Assembly: GCA_003247835.1 (NCBI GenBank)
Contig: QJYB01000010.1
Span: forward strand, 1-34,609
Length of the DNA: 34,609 nucleotides
Source of the DNA: Gammaproteobacteria bacterium
GTDB taxonomy: Bacteria > Pseudomonadota > Gammaproteobacteria > Pseudomonadales > Azotimanducaceae
Direction of reading: 5' to 3'
Shown: in pieces, positions 1 through 8,049 of the stretch
How positions within the stretch are numbered: the stretch's first letter is position 1
Layout: each line of letters opens with the position of its first letter
Translations under genes and position numbers: made by a program
The notes under the pieces: model-generated
What the model was told of the DNA's origin: nothing
Seen by the model: only the letters and a program-made list of their open reading frames with translations
The model's database searches: none

Positions 1-36
1 GCGAAACCGGCACCAATCGGCTGCTGCACGGACGAC

Positions 37-1053
37 TCAACCCATGGGATAGAGGTGCTCCTTCGAAACCTGGTCGATGCGCTTCAACACCTCGTCGGTG
101 AGGGTAACGTCCGCCGCCTTGAAGATGTCGTCGAGCTGCTCCACCCGTGTGGCGCCGACGATGGTCGATGCCACGAAATCGTGCTGTTTGCTCCAGGCAG
201 TGGCCAGGGTCACCGGCGACATGCCCGCCTCGGCAGCGATCGCCCCGAACTTCGCCGTGGAGGCCAGGGTCTTCTCGTTGACGAACCGGGCTGCCATGAC
301 GGCCTGGCGCCCACCCAGCTCGAGATAGCGCGAGAAGCGGGCGCCATCAGGGCGGGCACCGTCGTTGTACTTGCCTGACAGCACGCCGCCCGCCAGCGGT
401 GAGTAGGGAATGAGACTCACCTGCTCCTGGCGGCAGGCTTCGGCGAGCTCGTCCTCGAAGCGCCGGTTATTGAGGCTGAAGTTGTTCTGGATGGTCTCAT
501 AGCGGGCGATGCCCAGCTGCTCCGAGACCGCGAGGCTTCTGGTGAGCCCCCAGGTGGTTTCGTTGCTGCAGCCGATGACGCGGACCTTGCCCGAGCGCAC
601 CAGCTCGTCCAGCGCCAGCAGGATCTCATCATAGGGCGTGCCGTGATCGGGCCAGTGGGTCTGGTAGAGATCGACGTAATCCGTCTGCAGGCGCCTGAGG
701 CTCGCCTCCACCGCCTGGACGATGTTGTGCCGGTCGAGCGACGTCTTTCCGGAGCGGACTGCGGCCTTGATCCAGCCGTGACTGGGACCGCTGACCTTGG
801 TGGCGATGATCAGGGCATCCCGCGGCTTGGTCTTCATCCAACGTCCGACGATCTCTTCCGTGCGGCCCGCGTACTCCGGATCCGGCGGTACCGGGTAGTT
901 TTCCGCGGTGTCGAAGAAGTCGATGCCGGCCTCGAAGGATCGATCCAGGATCTCGAAGGCCGTCCTCTCGTCCGCACCGGTGCCGAACGTCATGGTCCCC
1001 ATGCAGATGTCGGAAACGACGATGCCGCTTCTGCCCAGCCTGTTGGTCTTCAT
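37..1053 (-). CDS. Aldo/keto reductase
   Basis: Predicted cytosolic NADPH-dependent aldo/keto reductase of 338 residues, reducing an aldehyde or ketone that cannot be named from sequence. The catalytic tetrad of the superfamily is visible: Asp48 (FFDTAENY), Tyr53, Lys86 (IIATKV) and His133 (YQTHWPDHG). The YPVPP stretch after the catalytic tyrosine resembles the Tas-type subgroup. The ATG at 1053 is preceded by a strong GGAGG ribosome site (GGAGGAAGGACTGAC). The gene is divergent from a TetR regulator; the 110-base gap contains a perfect inverted repeat at 1103-1117 and the predicted tetR promoter, so control by that TetR is likely (inference). Family call is firm, substrate unknown. Confidence 0.93.
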   Translation of the reverse strand: MKTNRLGRSGIVVSDICMGTMTFGTGADERTAFEILDRSFEAGIDFFDTAENYPVPPDPEYAGRTEEIVGRWMKTKPRDALIIATKVSGPSHGWIKAAVRSGKTSLDRHNIVQAVEASLRRLQTDYVDLYQTHWPDHGTPYDEILLALDELVRSGKVRVIGCSNETTWGLTRSLAVSEQLGIARYETIQNNFSLNNRRFEDELAEACRQEQVSLIPYSPLAGGVLSGKYNDGARPDGARFSRYLELGGRQAVMAARFVNEKTLASTAKFGAIAAEAGMSPVTLATAWSKQHDFVASTIVGATRVEQLDDIFKAADVTLTDEVLKRIDQVSKEHLYPMG

Positions 1054-1075
1054 GTCAGTCCTTCCTCCAAAAAAG

Positions 1076-1104
1076 GTGACAGCCTAGCATCGCTCTCATA
1101 AGAT
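1076..1104 (+). promoter_or_regulatory. Predicted sigma70 promoter of the tetR gene
   Basis: A -35 box GTGACA (1076-1081, five of six to consensus) is separated by exactly 17 bases from a -10 box TAAGAT (1099-1104, four of six). Transcription would start near 1111, inside the inverted repeat, and give a leader of about 50 bases before the tetR ATG. No clear Shine-Dalgarno sequence precedes that ATG. Confidence 0.5.
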
Positions 1105-1117
1105 GACAGCCTGTCAT
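1103..1117. promoter_or_regulatory. Predicted TetR operator (perfect inverted repeat)
   Basis: ATGACA-GCC-TGTCAT is a perfect 6-3-6 palindrome between divergent aldo-keto reductase and tetR genes. It overlaps the tetR -10 box by two bases, so a bound dimer would block tetR (autoregulation) and probably the reductase too. A half-site with the same TGACAGCCT string lies at 1077-1085. The palindrome plus flanking TTAA matches the minus-strand iorA promoter site (4687-4704) at 14 of 18 positions. Binding by the adjacent TetR is inferred. Confidence 0.6.
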
Positions 1118-1163
1118 TAAGAGAATTCGCACCGGCAATCCGGCGTCAACGTCCGATTCAGAC

Positions 1164-1871
1164 ATGGCTCTCTCGAGAAGATCGCCAGGAGAAACATCGA
1201 CCGACGCTCCCGCCGTCAGGGTCAGGGCACGCCGTGCCGTATCTGAATCCGACAAGGCTGCCCGCCGGGAAGCCATCCTGTCTGCCGCCGAGGCGCAGCT
1301 GCGCGAGGCCGGCTTCGAAGCGTTCTCCATGGAGGTCCTCGCCCGCTCGCTCGGGGTGGCCAGAGGCACGCTGTACCGCTACTTCGCCACCCGGGAGGAG
1401 CTGCTCCTCGAGCTCTATCTCACTCAGCGGTCCCGGTTCGCGGCTGCCCTGACGGCCGACATCGGACAGGGTATCGACGATGCGATCTTCATCGACCGCT
1501 GGTACGAACACGCCACGTCCGATGCGCTGTTTCTCAGGCTCCAGGCCCGTCTCGGCAGCGTCATCGAGCACAACGTCTCCAGAGAGCGGCTGATCACGGC
1601 CAAACGCGGCATGCAGGCCGAGATGAATGAGTTCGCCGCATACCTCGCCGGCTGCCTGTCGATCGACACGGAGCGCGCCCGCCGTCTCATCGTCGGACTG
1701 GTCGCGCTGCTGCTCGGCGCGGCGGAGCTCGACAACTCGCCCCGTCTCAGCGGGCTGCCCGAGGAAATCGCCGACAGCATGGGGCTGTTCGCCAGCCGGC
1801 GCGTATTCACCGACAACGCCCGGCTCATTCTCGACGGTCTCAGACGGGAGGCCGAAGGGCCTCCGTCCTGA
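1164..1871 (+). CDS. TetR/AcrR family transcriptional regulator
   Basis: DNA-binding repressor of 235 residues. The N-terminal helix-turn-helix spans about residues 36-80 with the typical pattern REAILSAAEA, GFEAFSMEVLARSLGV, RGTLYRYFATREELL. The C-terminal ligand domain is not diagnostic. The first 30 residues are an unstructured basic/acidic tail, unusually long for the family, but no internal ATG or GTG in frame precedes the HTH. The start lacks an evident ribosome site. It sits between the divergent aldo-keto reductase and the convergent iorB gene, and the repeats at 1103-1117 and 4687-4704 make it the likely local repressor of tetR, the reductase and iorAB. Effector unknown. Confidence 0.92.
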   Translation: MALSRRSPGETSTDAPAVRVRARRAVSESDKAARREAILSAAEAQLREAGFEAFSMEVLARSLGVARGTLYRYFATREELLLELYLTQRSRFAAALTADIGQGIDDAIFIDRWYEHATSDALFLRLQARLGSVIEHNVSRERLITAKRGMQAEMNEFAAYLAGCLSIDTERARRLIVGLVALLLGAAELDNSPRLSGLPEEIADSMGLFASRRVFTDNARLILDGLRREAEGPPS

Positions 1872-1875
1872 CCGG

Positions 1876-4107
1876 TCAGATCACCTCCACCGACTCCTCC
1901 ACGGAGTACGTCAGATCGTACTGGCCGACCGGCAGCTGGCGGATGCGCGTGCCCGTGGCGGCGAAGATGGCGTTGGTCAGGGCCGGTCCGATCCCCGGCG
2001 TCCCCGGTTCACCGGCACCACCCGGCAGGTTGTCGCTCTCGACGATGTGCACGGCGATCTCTGGCGCTTCGGACATGCGCACCATCTTGTAGTCGTGGAA
2101 GTTCGATTGCGTCACGGCACCACCGTCGATCTCGATGTTGCCGTAGAGCGCCGCCGTCAGGCCGTAGATGATGCCCGACTCCATCTGCGCCGCCAGTCCG
2201 TTCGGGCTCACGGCGAAGCCCGGATCCACGGCGCACACCACCCGGTCGACGTGCACTGCGCCGTCGACCACGGTGACGTCCACCACCTGAGCGACGATGC
2301 TGCCGAAGGAAGCCTGCAGTGAAATGCCACGTCCGCGTCCGGCTTCGACAGGCGTTCCCCAGCCGGCCTTCTCGGCCGCAGTCTCCAGCACCTTGCGGTG
2401 CCGGGGCGCTTCAGCAAGCAGCCCACGACGATACTCGTACGGATCCTGGTCCGCCGCGTGGGCCAGCTCGTCGATGAACGACTCGGTGAAGAACCCGTGC
2501 TGGGAGTGATCGACGCTCCGCCAGGGACCGAACGGAATGTGAGTGGGAGAGTCCGCGTAGTGGATCTTCTGATTGGCTACCGCGTAGGGAATATGCGGTG
2601 CTTCCGCGGGCTCGTGCTTGTCGACGTACTGGTTTTCCCAGGCGATGGGATTCCCCATCTCGTCGAGCCCGGCTCTGAACCGGCTGGTGATGGCGGGTCG
2701 GTAGTGATCGTGGCGGACGTCCTCCTCCCGGGACCAGATGAGCTTGACAGGTGACCCCACAGCCTTCGCGATGAGCGCCGCCTGCACCGCGGCGTCGTCG
2801 ATGGATCGACGTCCGAAGCCGCCACCCATGACATGGTTGTGCACGGTCACGTTGTCGGCATCCATTTCCAGCGCCGCGGCCACCGAGTAGCGCGTGCCCA
2901 GCGGGTTCTGCGTGCCGATCCACACCTCGCAGGCATTGCCGTCGATCGCGACGGTGGCATTCATGGGCTCCATGCAGGCGTGCGCCAGATAGGGCACACG
3001 ATAGGTTGCTTCCACCGTGCTCGCTGCGGCCTCGAGGCCGGCATCGAAGTCACCGCGGCTGACGTCGGTTTTTTCCTTGCCTTCCTTCACGGCCGTGGCC
3101 ATGTCCGAATCGAACTGAGCGAAGATCTGCGACTGGTCGACGTGCTCCCAGGCTGGCTCGGTCCAGGTGACCTTCACCGCCGCGAGCGCCTGTCTGGCCG
3201 GCCAGAATCCGTCCGCCACCACGGCAACGGCGTCCTTCAGCCGGACCACGTCGGCCACGCCCGGCATGGCTCGCGCCGCGCTGTCGTCGACGCTGGCGAC
3301 CTCGGCGCCGAACACCGGTGCCTGGGTGATCGCGGCAACCTTGAGACCGGGCACCGACGCATCGATACCGAACTGGGCTGTGCCGTCCACCTTGGCGGGT
3401 ATGTCGCGGCGGGGAACGCTCGTCCCCATGATCTGGAATTCGGGCCGGGATTTGAGCACGGGCGTATCGCTGGGGGTCATCCGGCCAGCCGCGGCCGCGA
3501 ACTCGCCGTAGCTTGCGCTGCGCCCGCTGCCGGCGTGCACGATCCGGCCCGCTGCAGCGGACAGCTCCGTCACCGGCACCGACCAGGCAGCCGCCGCGGC
3601 ACGCAGCAGCAGTTCCCGCGCCGCCGCTCCCGCGGCGCGCATGCCGTACTGACCCGTCGCCCGCACGCTCAGGCTGCCCCCGGTGATCTGCAGGTGCATG
3701 ACCTTCGCTACCTGCAGAAAGACGCCGTCCACGGTGCCGATCAGGGGTCCCGGAATGCGCTTCCCTGCCAGCAGATAACCCCTGCCCATCAGATAGTTCG
3801 CGTAGGCATCCTCCGGGGGTGCCTCCATGAAGGAGACGTCCTCCCAGCGGGCGTCCAGCTCGTCCGCCAGCATCTGGGCGAGGGCCGTCTGCGCGCCCTG
3901 ACCCATCTCCGAATGCGGCACGATGGCGGTGACCCGGTTGTCCGAACCGATCTTCACCCAGGCCCCGATCAGGGACTCGTCACCCTCGGTCACCAACGGC
4001 GCCAGCTTGGGCGAGCGGTTGCCGGGACGGATGGCCACACCGACCACCAGCGCGCCACCTCCGACCACACCGGCGGTGATCAGTCCACGTCGCGTCCATT
4101 TACCCAT
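1876..4107 (-). CDS. Molybdenum hydroxylase large subunit (IorB-like, xanthine oxidase family)
   Basis: Molybdopterin-binding catalytic subunit of 743 residues, similar to isoquinoline 1-oxidoreductase beta / membrane-associated aldehyde dehydrogenase subunits. The N-terminus carries an Arg-Arg pair at residues 6-7 followed by a hydrophobic stretch ([20 protein letters not shown]), consistent with a Tat signal or membrane anchor and periplasmic location. The cofactor region GGGFGRRSI and the C-terminal GEPGTPG motif, with the family's catalytic Glu at 700, are present, so the enzyme looks intact. It would hydroxylate a heterocycle or oxidise an aldehyde with water as oxygen source. Its ATG overlaps the iorA stop by eight bases, so the two are translationally coupled. 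No FAD subunit is present, as expected for two-subunit members; electrons probably go to an external cytochrome (inference). Confidence 0.93.
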   Translation of the reverse strand: MGKWTRRGLITAGVVGGGALVVGVAIRPGNRSPKLAPLVTEGDESLIGAWVKIGSDNRVTAIVPHSEMGQGAQTALAQMLADELDARWEDVSFMEAPPEDAYANYLMGRGYLLAGKRIPGPLIGTVDGVFLQVAKVMHLQITGGSLSVRATGQYGMRAAGAAARELLLRAAAAAWSVPVTELSAAAGRIVHAGSGRSASYGEFAAAAGRMTPSDTPVLKSRPEFQIMGTSVPRRDIPAKVDGTAQFGIDASVPGLKVAAITQAPVFGAEVASVDDSAARAMPGVADVVRLKDAVAVVADGFWPARQALAAVKVTWTEPAWEHVDQSQIFAQFDSDMATAVKEGKEKTDVSRGDFDAGLEAAASTVEATYRVPYLAHACMEPMNATVAIDGNACEVWIGTQNPLGTRYSVAAALEMDADNVTVHNHVMGGGFGRRSIDDAAVQAALIAKAVGSPVKLIWSREEDVRHDHYRPAITSRFRAGLDEMGNPIAWENQYVDKHEPAEAPHIPYAVANQKIHYADSPTHIPFGPWRSVDHSQHGFFTESFIDELAHAADQDPYEYRRGLLAEAPRHRKVLETAAEKAGWGTPVEAGRGRGISLQASFGSIVAQVVDVTVVDGAVHVDRVVCAVDPGFAVSPNGLAAQMESGIIYGLTAALYGNIEIDGGAVTQSNFHDYKMVRMSEAPEIAVHIVESDNLPGGAGEPGTPGIGPALTNAIFAATGTRIRQLPVGQYDLTYSVEESVEVI

Positions 4108-4615
4108 GACGCACCTCCGTCACGGCTGCGCCAGCAGCCGCGGCAGCCGCCGGGTCGAAGGTCTGCACCCCTGCCACCGACTTGATGGCCTTCCTGATGC
4201 GCCCGTACATGCCGCAGCGGCAGATGTTGCCGTTCATGGCGGCGTTGATCGCCGCGTCATCCGGCCGAGGGTTCTCGGCAAGCAGGGCCACCGCCGACAT
4301 GATCTGGCCCGACTGACAGTAGCCGCACTGCGGAACCTGGTGGTCGATCCAGGCCTGCTGGACCGGATGCAGCTCGCCGTCACGGGCGAGCCCCTCGATG
4401 GTGGTGATCTCGGCTCCTGCCGCCGCCGTCAGCGGGGTGACGCAGGAGCGGACGGGCCGGCCGTTAAGGTGCACGGTGCAGGCGCCGCACTGAGCGATGC
4501 CGCAGCCGTACTTCGTGCCGGTCAGGCCCAGGTTTTCGCGGATCACCCACAGCAGCGGGGTATCCGGGGCCGCATCCACCTCGTGGCGGGCACCATTGAC
4601 GTTTATCTCGATCAT
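4100..4615 (-). CDS. [2Fe-2S] subunit of molybdenum hydroxylase (IorA-like)
   Basis: Electron-transfer subunit of 171 residues with two [2Fe-2S] clusters. The plant-ferredoxin-type cluster uses Cys38, Cys43, Cys46 and Cys58 ([11 protein letters not shown]...SC); the helical C-terminal cluster uses Cys97, Cys100, Cys132 and Cys134 (QCGYCQSGQ...ICRCG). It passes electrons from the molybdenum centre of the adjacent IorB-like protein. The ATG at 4615 is chosen over an upstream one at 4696 because it has a GGAG ribosome site at proper spacing and family homology begins there; the longer frame would run through the promoter. The C-terminus has an alanine-rich tail (about residues 155-164). Confidence 0.93.
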   Translation of the reverse strand: MIEINVNGARHEVDAAPDTPLLWVIRENLGLTGTKYGCGIAQCGACTVHLNGRPVRSCVTPLTAAAGAEITTIEGLARDGELHPVQQAWIDHQVPQCGYCQSGQIMSAVALLAENPRPDDAAINAAMNGNICRCGMYGRIRKAIKSVAGVQTFDPAAAAAAGAAVTEVRHG

Positions 4616-4684
4616 GAAGCGTTCTCCGGGATGTGTGTGCCGGGGTCGGCGGCAGGCAATCGGGTCGCGTGCCGGATCCGGCGA

Positions 4685-4713
4685 GTTTAATGACACCCCG
4701 TCACTTCAGTCAA
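4685..4713 (-). promoter_or_regulatory. Candidate promoter of iorAB
   Basis: On the minus strand a -35 box TTGACT (five of six) is followed 16-17 bases later by ATTAAA/TTAAAC, a weak -10 box. The inverted repeat described separately fills the spacer. The transcript would carry a leader of about 65 bases before the iorA ATG at 4615. Confidence 0.4.
4687..4704. promoter_or_regulatory. Operator-like inverted repeat in the iorA promoter
   Basis: Read on the minus strand this is GTGACGGGGTGTCATTAA, with inverted TGAC...GTCA arms. It agrees at 14 of 18 positions with ATGACAGCCTGTCATTAA at 1103-1120. The identical right half (TGTCATTAA) makes chance less likely. It lies between the candidate -35 and -10 boxes of iorA, the expected place for a repressor site. 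Confidence 0.55.
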
Positions 4714-4714
4714 C

Positions 4715-4734
4715 GGCTGCCGCAAGCGGCAGCC
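4715..4734. terminator. GC-rich hairpin after the crotonase gene
   Basis: GGCTGCCGC-AA-GCGGCAGCC is a perfect 9-base inverted repeat (folding as an 8-bp stem with a CAAG loop). It begins 13 bases beyond the end of the minus-strand operon that finishes at 4748. No U tract follows on either strand, so it is not a canonical intrinsic terminator; it may be a 3'-end stabiliser or a terminator helped by Rho. Confidence 0.45.
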
Positions 4735-4747
4735 ATCCGCCGCGCCG

Positions 4748-5539
4748 TCAGGTACCCGTGAAGTTGCCCGGCCGGCGCTCGGCCACTGCCTTGACCCCTT
4801 CCCGATGATCATTGGTCCGCTGCAGCCGGAACTGGTCGCGACCTTCCTGGTCCGTCGCTTTCTGCACTGCGTCGGCCAGATCGCCACGAAGCGACTGGCG
4901 CACGGTCATGAGCGCGAGCGGTGCGTTCTCGGCAATCTCGCGCGCGTAGGCAATCGCCTCCTCCCGAACGCTCTGCTGGGGCACCAGCCGGTCGACGATG
5001 CCGATCTTCAGCGCCTCTTCACCACCCAGGCGACGACCGGTGTAGAAGAGATCGGCAGCCGCCTGCTGACCGATGATGCGCGGCAGCGTATGGGTGAGAC
5101 CGAAGCCCGGCGTAAAGCCGAGCTTGACGAAGTTGGCCGTGAACCGCGCCTCCGGGCATCCGACCCGGAAGTCGGCGAACATGGCGAGCCCGAAGCCGCC
5201 GCCCACCGCTGCACCCTGCACGGCCGCCACCACCTGCTTCTTGTTGCGGAACAGCCGCACCGCTTCACGGTAGAGCGGGTTGCCGCCCTCCTCGGTCCGA
5301 CCAGCCCGCTCCGACCGTTGACCCGAATCACCGAAATTGGCGCCGGCACAGAAGTGCTTGCCTTGGGAGGCGAGCACGATGGCCCGGCAGTTGCCATCCT
5401 CGTCCAGCTCGTCCAGCGCATCCGCCAGGCTGGATATCAGGCCCACATCGAAGAAATTGTTGGGACCGCGCTGGATTTCCACCAGCGTCACGAACCCGCC
5501 CTGATCCGAGACTGCCACGTCCCCGTACTGTTTGGTCAT
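4748..5539 (-). CDS. Enoyl-CoA hydratase/isomerase family protein (crotonase fold)
   Basis: Crotonase-fold protein of 263 residues acting on a CoA thioester. The oxyanion-hole segments are present: HFCAGANF (62-69) and GAAVGGG (109-115). The two catalytic glutamates of classical enoyl-CoA hydratase are absent: the GGGCE position reads GGGFG (Gly117) and the QPE position reads ANF (Phe137). It is therefore more likely an isomerase, hydrolase or other crotonase activity than a standard hydratase. The ATG at 5539 has a GGAGG site seven bases upstream; the longer frame from 5638 overlaps the transporter gene and lacks family similarity. It is last in the minus-strand operon, 64 bases after the MFS gene. 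Confidence 0.9.
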   Translation of the reverse strand: MTKQYGDVAVSDQGGFVTLVEIQRGPNNFFDVGLISSLADALDELDEDGNCRAIVLASQGKHFCAGANFGDSGQRSERAGRTEEGGNPLYREAVRLFRNKKQVVAAVQGAAVGGGFGLAMFADFRVGCPEARFTANFVKLGFTPGFGLTHTLPRIIGQQAAADLFYTGRRLGGEEALKIGIVDRLVPQQSVREEAIAYAREIAENAPLALMTVRQSLRGDLADAVQKATDQEGRDQFRLQRTNDHREGVKAVAERRPGNFTGT

Positions 5540-5603
5540 CTCACACCCTCCACTCGCAGGCCCCGAAGATACCGAAATTCGCCCCGACAGGGCCAGACGG
5601 ACT

Positions 5604-6899
5604 TCAGTTCTTCCCGCCTGCAGGCGTTCCGTTCGCACGCCGCGGTTCCTGAACCCAGGCGATGAGCACGACGAGCGCCACGACCTGCATGACGATGCAG
5701 AGGACGAATACCGCCGGATAGCCGAGCGCCATGGCGACGAGCCCGCCGATGAGCGGGCCGACGGTGCCGATGAAGCCCACGGCCATGTTGGAAATGGCCA
5801 CCCGGAGTGGGATGTCCACGTCGGATCCGAGCTCGAGGACCAGGTTCTGTCTCGACAGCACGAAGCCGCCGGTGGCGGTCCCCACCATCACGAAGAACAG
5901 CAGCAGACCCGGAGTGCTGACGGCCCGCAACAGCTCCAGATGAGCCAGCGCCCAGAGCACGAGGGTCGTGATCATGACGATCCTGAAGCCATACCGGTCG
6001 GCGATGGCCCCCCAGATCAGGTTGGTCACCGTTCCCGTGAGCATCCAGACCGTGGTCAGCACACCTAGCATGGCCCCGGACACCTCGATCTGAGTCCCGG
6101 CGTACAGCACGTAGAACGGCATCGCCATGCGCCCGAACGCACCCAGGGCGCTGGCCACGAAAAAACGCGCGAAGTTCGGATTGCCGCGCAGCAGCGCCGG
6201 CAGTGCCCGGAAGCTCTGCAGCGCGCTGCGCCGAACCAGCACGTCGCTCGCGACCGGCTCCCGGGAGAACACCAGACAGGCAAGCCCGACGCTGGTGATG
6301 AGAAAGGCCATCAGAAACAGTGCCGCGTAGCCGTTGCCGAGGGCGTTGTCGTCGACGAAATAGGACCCCGCGAAGTAGGACAGTACGGCAGTGGTCACTC
6401 CGGAGAGAAAATTACGCCAGCCCGCCACGAAGCCGCGCCGCTGGATCGGGATCACTTTGGCGCGTAGCGTGTTCAGCGTCACGCCCTGAACACCCTGGAA
6501 GATACCCATGAGCGTCAGAAACAGCAGCGCCGCATACGGCTCCATGCTGCTCCCGCCGAGAAACAGACCGGACAGTGCCAGCAGCAGGATCTGCAACCGC
6601 ATCAGCGCGCCTGCCGTTAGGGCCACGGACAGCACCCGGCGTCGGTGTCCGATCAGCGCGGCGCCGAGCATGGGGGTGATCACCTGACCCAGATCCTGCA
6701 GGGAACGTGCAAGCCCCACGAACAGCTCCGAGCCGGTCAGCCCGAACAGATACGCCGGCAGGAACGTGGGCGCGTTGATCAGCCGGAATCCCGTCTGGCC
6801 CAGCATGCCGTGGGCCAGCTGCACGACGATGTTGCGCTTCAGGTGCCGCTCGACGAACTCCGCGGCGGGCTCCTCGGCTGCTTCCGGCTGAACGGTCAG
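5604..6899 (-). CDS. MFS transporter (start uncertain, possible CTG)
   Basis: Polytopic inner-membrane transporter of the major facilitator superfamily, with about twelve hydrophobic segments, the first at NIVVQLAHGMLGQTGFRL and the last ending VVALVVLIAWVQEP. Probably moves the pathway substrate or a product (inference). No ATG, GTG or TTG lies in frame between the acyl-CoA dehydrogenase stop and transmembrane segment 1. The only ATG upstream (7076) would put an arginine/proline-rich tail wholly inside the dehydrogenase gene. The coordinates given assume CTG at 6899, which overlaps the dehydrogenase TGA as CTGA; the next alternative is GTG at 6824, which trims close to helix 1. Family firm, start not. 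Confidence 0.82.
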   Translation of the reverse strand: MTVQPEAAEEPAAEFVERHLKRNIVVQLAHGMLGQTGFRLINAPTFLPAYLFGLTGSELFVGLARSLQDLGQVITPMLGAALIGHRRRVLSVALTAGALMRLQILLLALSGLFLGGSSMEPYAALLFLTLMGIFQGVQGVTLNTLRAKVIPIQRRGFVAGWRNFLSGVTTAVLSYFAGSYFVDDNALGNGYAALFLMAFLITSVGLACLVFSREPVASDVLVRRSALQSFRALPALLRGNPNFARFFVASALGAFGRMAMPFYVLYAGTQIEVSGAMLGVLTTVWMLTGTVTNLIWGAIADRYGFRIVMITTLVLWALAHLELLRAVSTPGLLLFFVMVGTATGGFVLSRQNLVLELGSDVDIPLRVAISNMAVGFIGTVGPLIGGLVAMALGYPAVFVLCIVMQVVALVVLIAWVQEPRRANGTPAGGKN

Positions 6900-8044
6900 A
6901 ACCCTGACAGGCGGGCGAACCGGTCTCTGTGAAAGGCCTGGTTGCCGTAGAGGGATTCCAGCACCCGGGCCCGCTTCAGGTAGAAGCCCGCGTCGAACTC
7001 GTCGGTCATCCCGATGCCGCCGTGGATCTGGATCAGCTGGTTGGACATCTCGTGGAGAAAGTCGCCGACCCGGCACTTGGCGAGAGAGCAGAGCTCCGCC
7101 GTGTTGTCTGCGCCTTCGTCGATGGCCGACAGCGCTGCTTCCATACAGGACCGGGCGAGCTCCATCTGCGTGAAGAGTCCGGCGGCTCGATGACCGAGCG
7201 CCTGGAACGAGCCGATCACGCGACCGAACTGCTCCCGTGTCTTCAGGTAGTCGAGGGTCATGTCGAAGGCCTGGGCGGCCGTGCCGAGCATCTCGGCCGC
7301 GAGACCGGCCCGGGCCCGGTCGAGCACGGAATCGAGCAGCGTACCGCCACCGCCGACCGTGCCGAGCACCGCGTCATCACCAACGGCGACCTTGTCGAAG
7401 CTGACGTTGGCATAGCCGCGGCTGTCCACCGTGGCCAGCCGCTGCCTGGAGACACCCTTTGCCGACGCCGGCACCAGGAAGAGAGTGATACCGTCGGTGC
7501 TGCCACTGGTCCGGGCATCGGCGCCGCTCATTCTTGCGGCGACTACCAGGGTCGTCGCTGCGAGACCCTCGACGACGAATGTCTTGCTGCCGGTGAGCGT
7601 GAATCCGTTACCTGCCTTTTTCGCTTCCAGCGCGATGGCGGCCGGCGCGTGCCGCGGGCCTTCGTCCACCGCCAGGGTCAGGATCTCGGAACCGTCCACC
7701 ACCTTTGGCAGGTACGCCTGCTTCTGAGTATCGGTGCCACCGAGCAGGACCGCCGAGGTGCCGGCCAGCGCCGACGCAAACAGCGGTGAAGCCACCAGCT
7801 GCCGGCCGAGCTGCTCGAGCACCACCCCGAATGTCAGAAATCCGAGGTCCGATCCACCGTAGGCTTCGGGAATCAGGATGCCCGTCCAGCCCATCTCGAC
7901 GATGGCCGACCAGGTCGGCGCGGTGAAACCCGCTTCCGCGCCGCTGTCGCGCATCTCGCGGAACTTCTGCACCGGCGCCTGCTCCGTGACCCAGGCTGTC
8001 GCCTGGTCCTTCAGCATGGACTGTTCTTCTGTGAGTGCTGCCAT
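6896..8044 (-). CDS. Acyl-CoA dehydrogenase, beta-type partner
   Basis: FAD-dependent acyl-CoA dehydrogenase family protein of 382 residues. The C-terminal signature IHGGIGMTDEFDAGFYLKR and the helical N-terminus are typical. It is shorter and more diverged than its upstream neighbour, and the pair resembles the alpha2beta2 acyl-CoA dehydrogenases of bacterial steroid and side-chain catabolism (FadE26/27, FadE28/29 type), where both subunits come from adjacent genes. The ATG at 8044 is preferred over the TTG at 8053 because an AAGGG site sits about nine bases before the ATG and directly abuts the TTG. The ATG is six bases beyond the end of the upstream gene. Its stop at 6896 is overlapped by the possible MFS start. 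Confidence 0.92.
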   Translation of the reverse strand: MAALTEEQSMLKDQATAWVTEQAPVQKFREMRDSGAEAGFTAPTWSAIVEMGWTGILIPEAYGGSDLGFLTFGVVLEQLGRQLVASPLFASALAGTSAVLLGGTDTQKQAYLPKVVDGSEILTLAVDEGPRHAPAAIALEAKKAGNGFTLTGSKTFVVEGLAATTLVVAARMSGADARTSGSTDGITLFLVPASAKGVSRQRLATVDSRGYANVSFDKVAVGDDAVLGTVGGGGTLLDSVLDRARAGLAAEMLGTAAQAFDMTLDYLKTREQFGRVIGSFQALGHRAAGLFTQMELARSCMEAALSAIDEGADNTAELCSLAKCRVGDFLHEMSNQLIQIHGGIGMTDEFDAGFYLKRARVLESLYGNQAFHRDRFARLSGF

Positions 8045-8049
8045 GTGCG

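Noticed and set aside
1..36. Left edge of the window
   Set aside because: Only 36 bases beyond the aldo-keto reductase stop; no gene, hairpin or terminator could be recognised.
2833..4185. Long plus-strand open frame (450 codons) opposite iorB
   Set aside because: It is antisense to a well-supported molybdenum hydroxylase, has histidine/arginine/glycine-rich composition typical of GC-rich shadow frames, and matches no family.
7076..7076. ATG 7076 as the start of the MFS transporter
   Set aside because: It would add about 60 Arg/Pro-rich residues encoded wholly inside the dehydrogenase gene and not resembling an MFS N-terminus.
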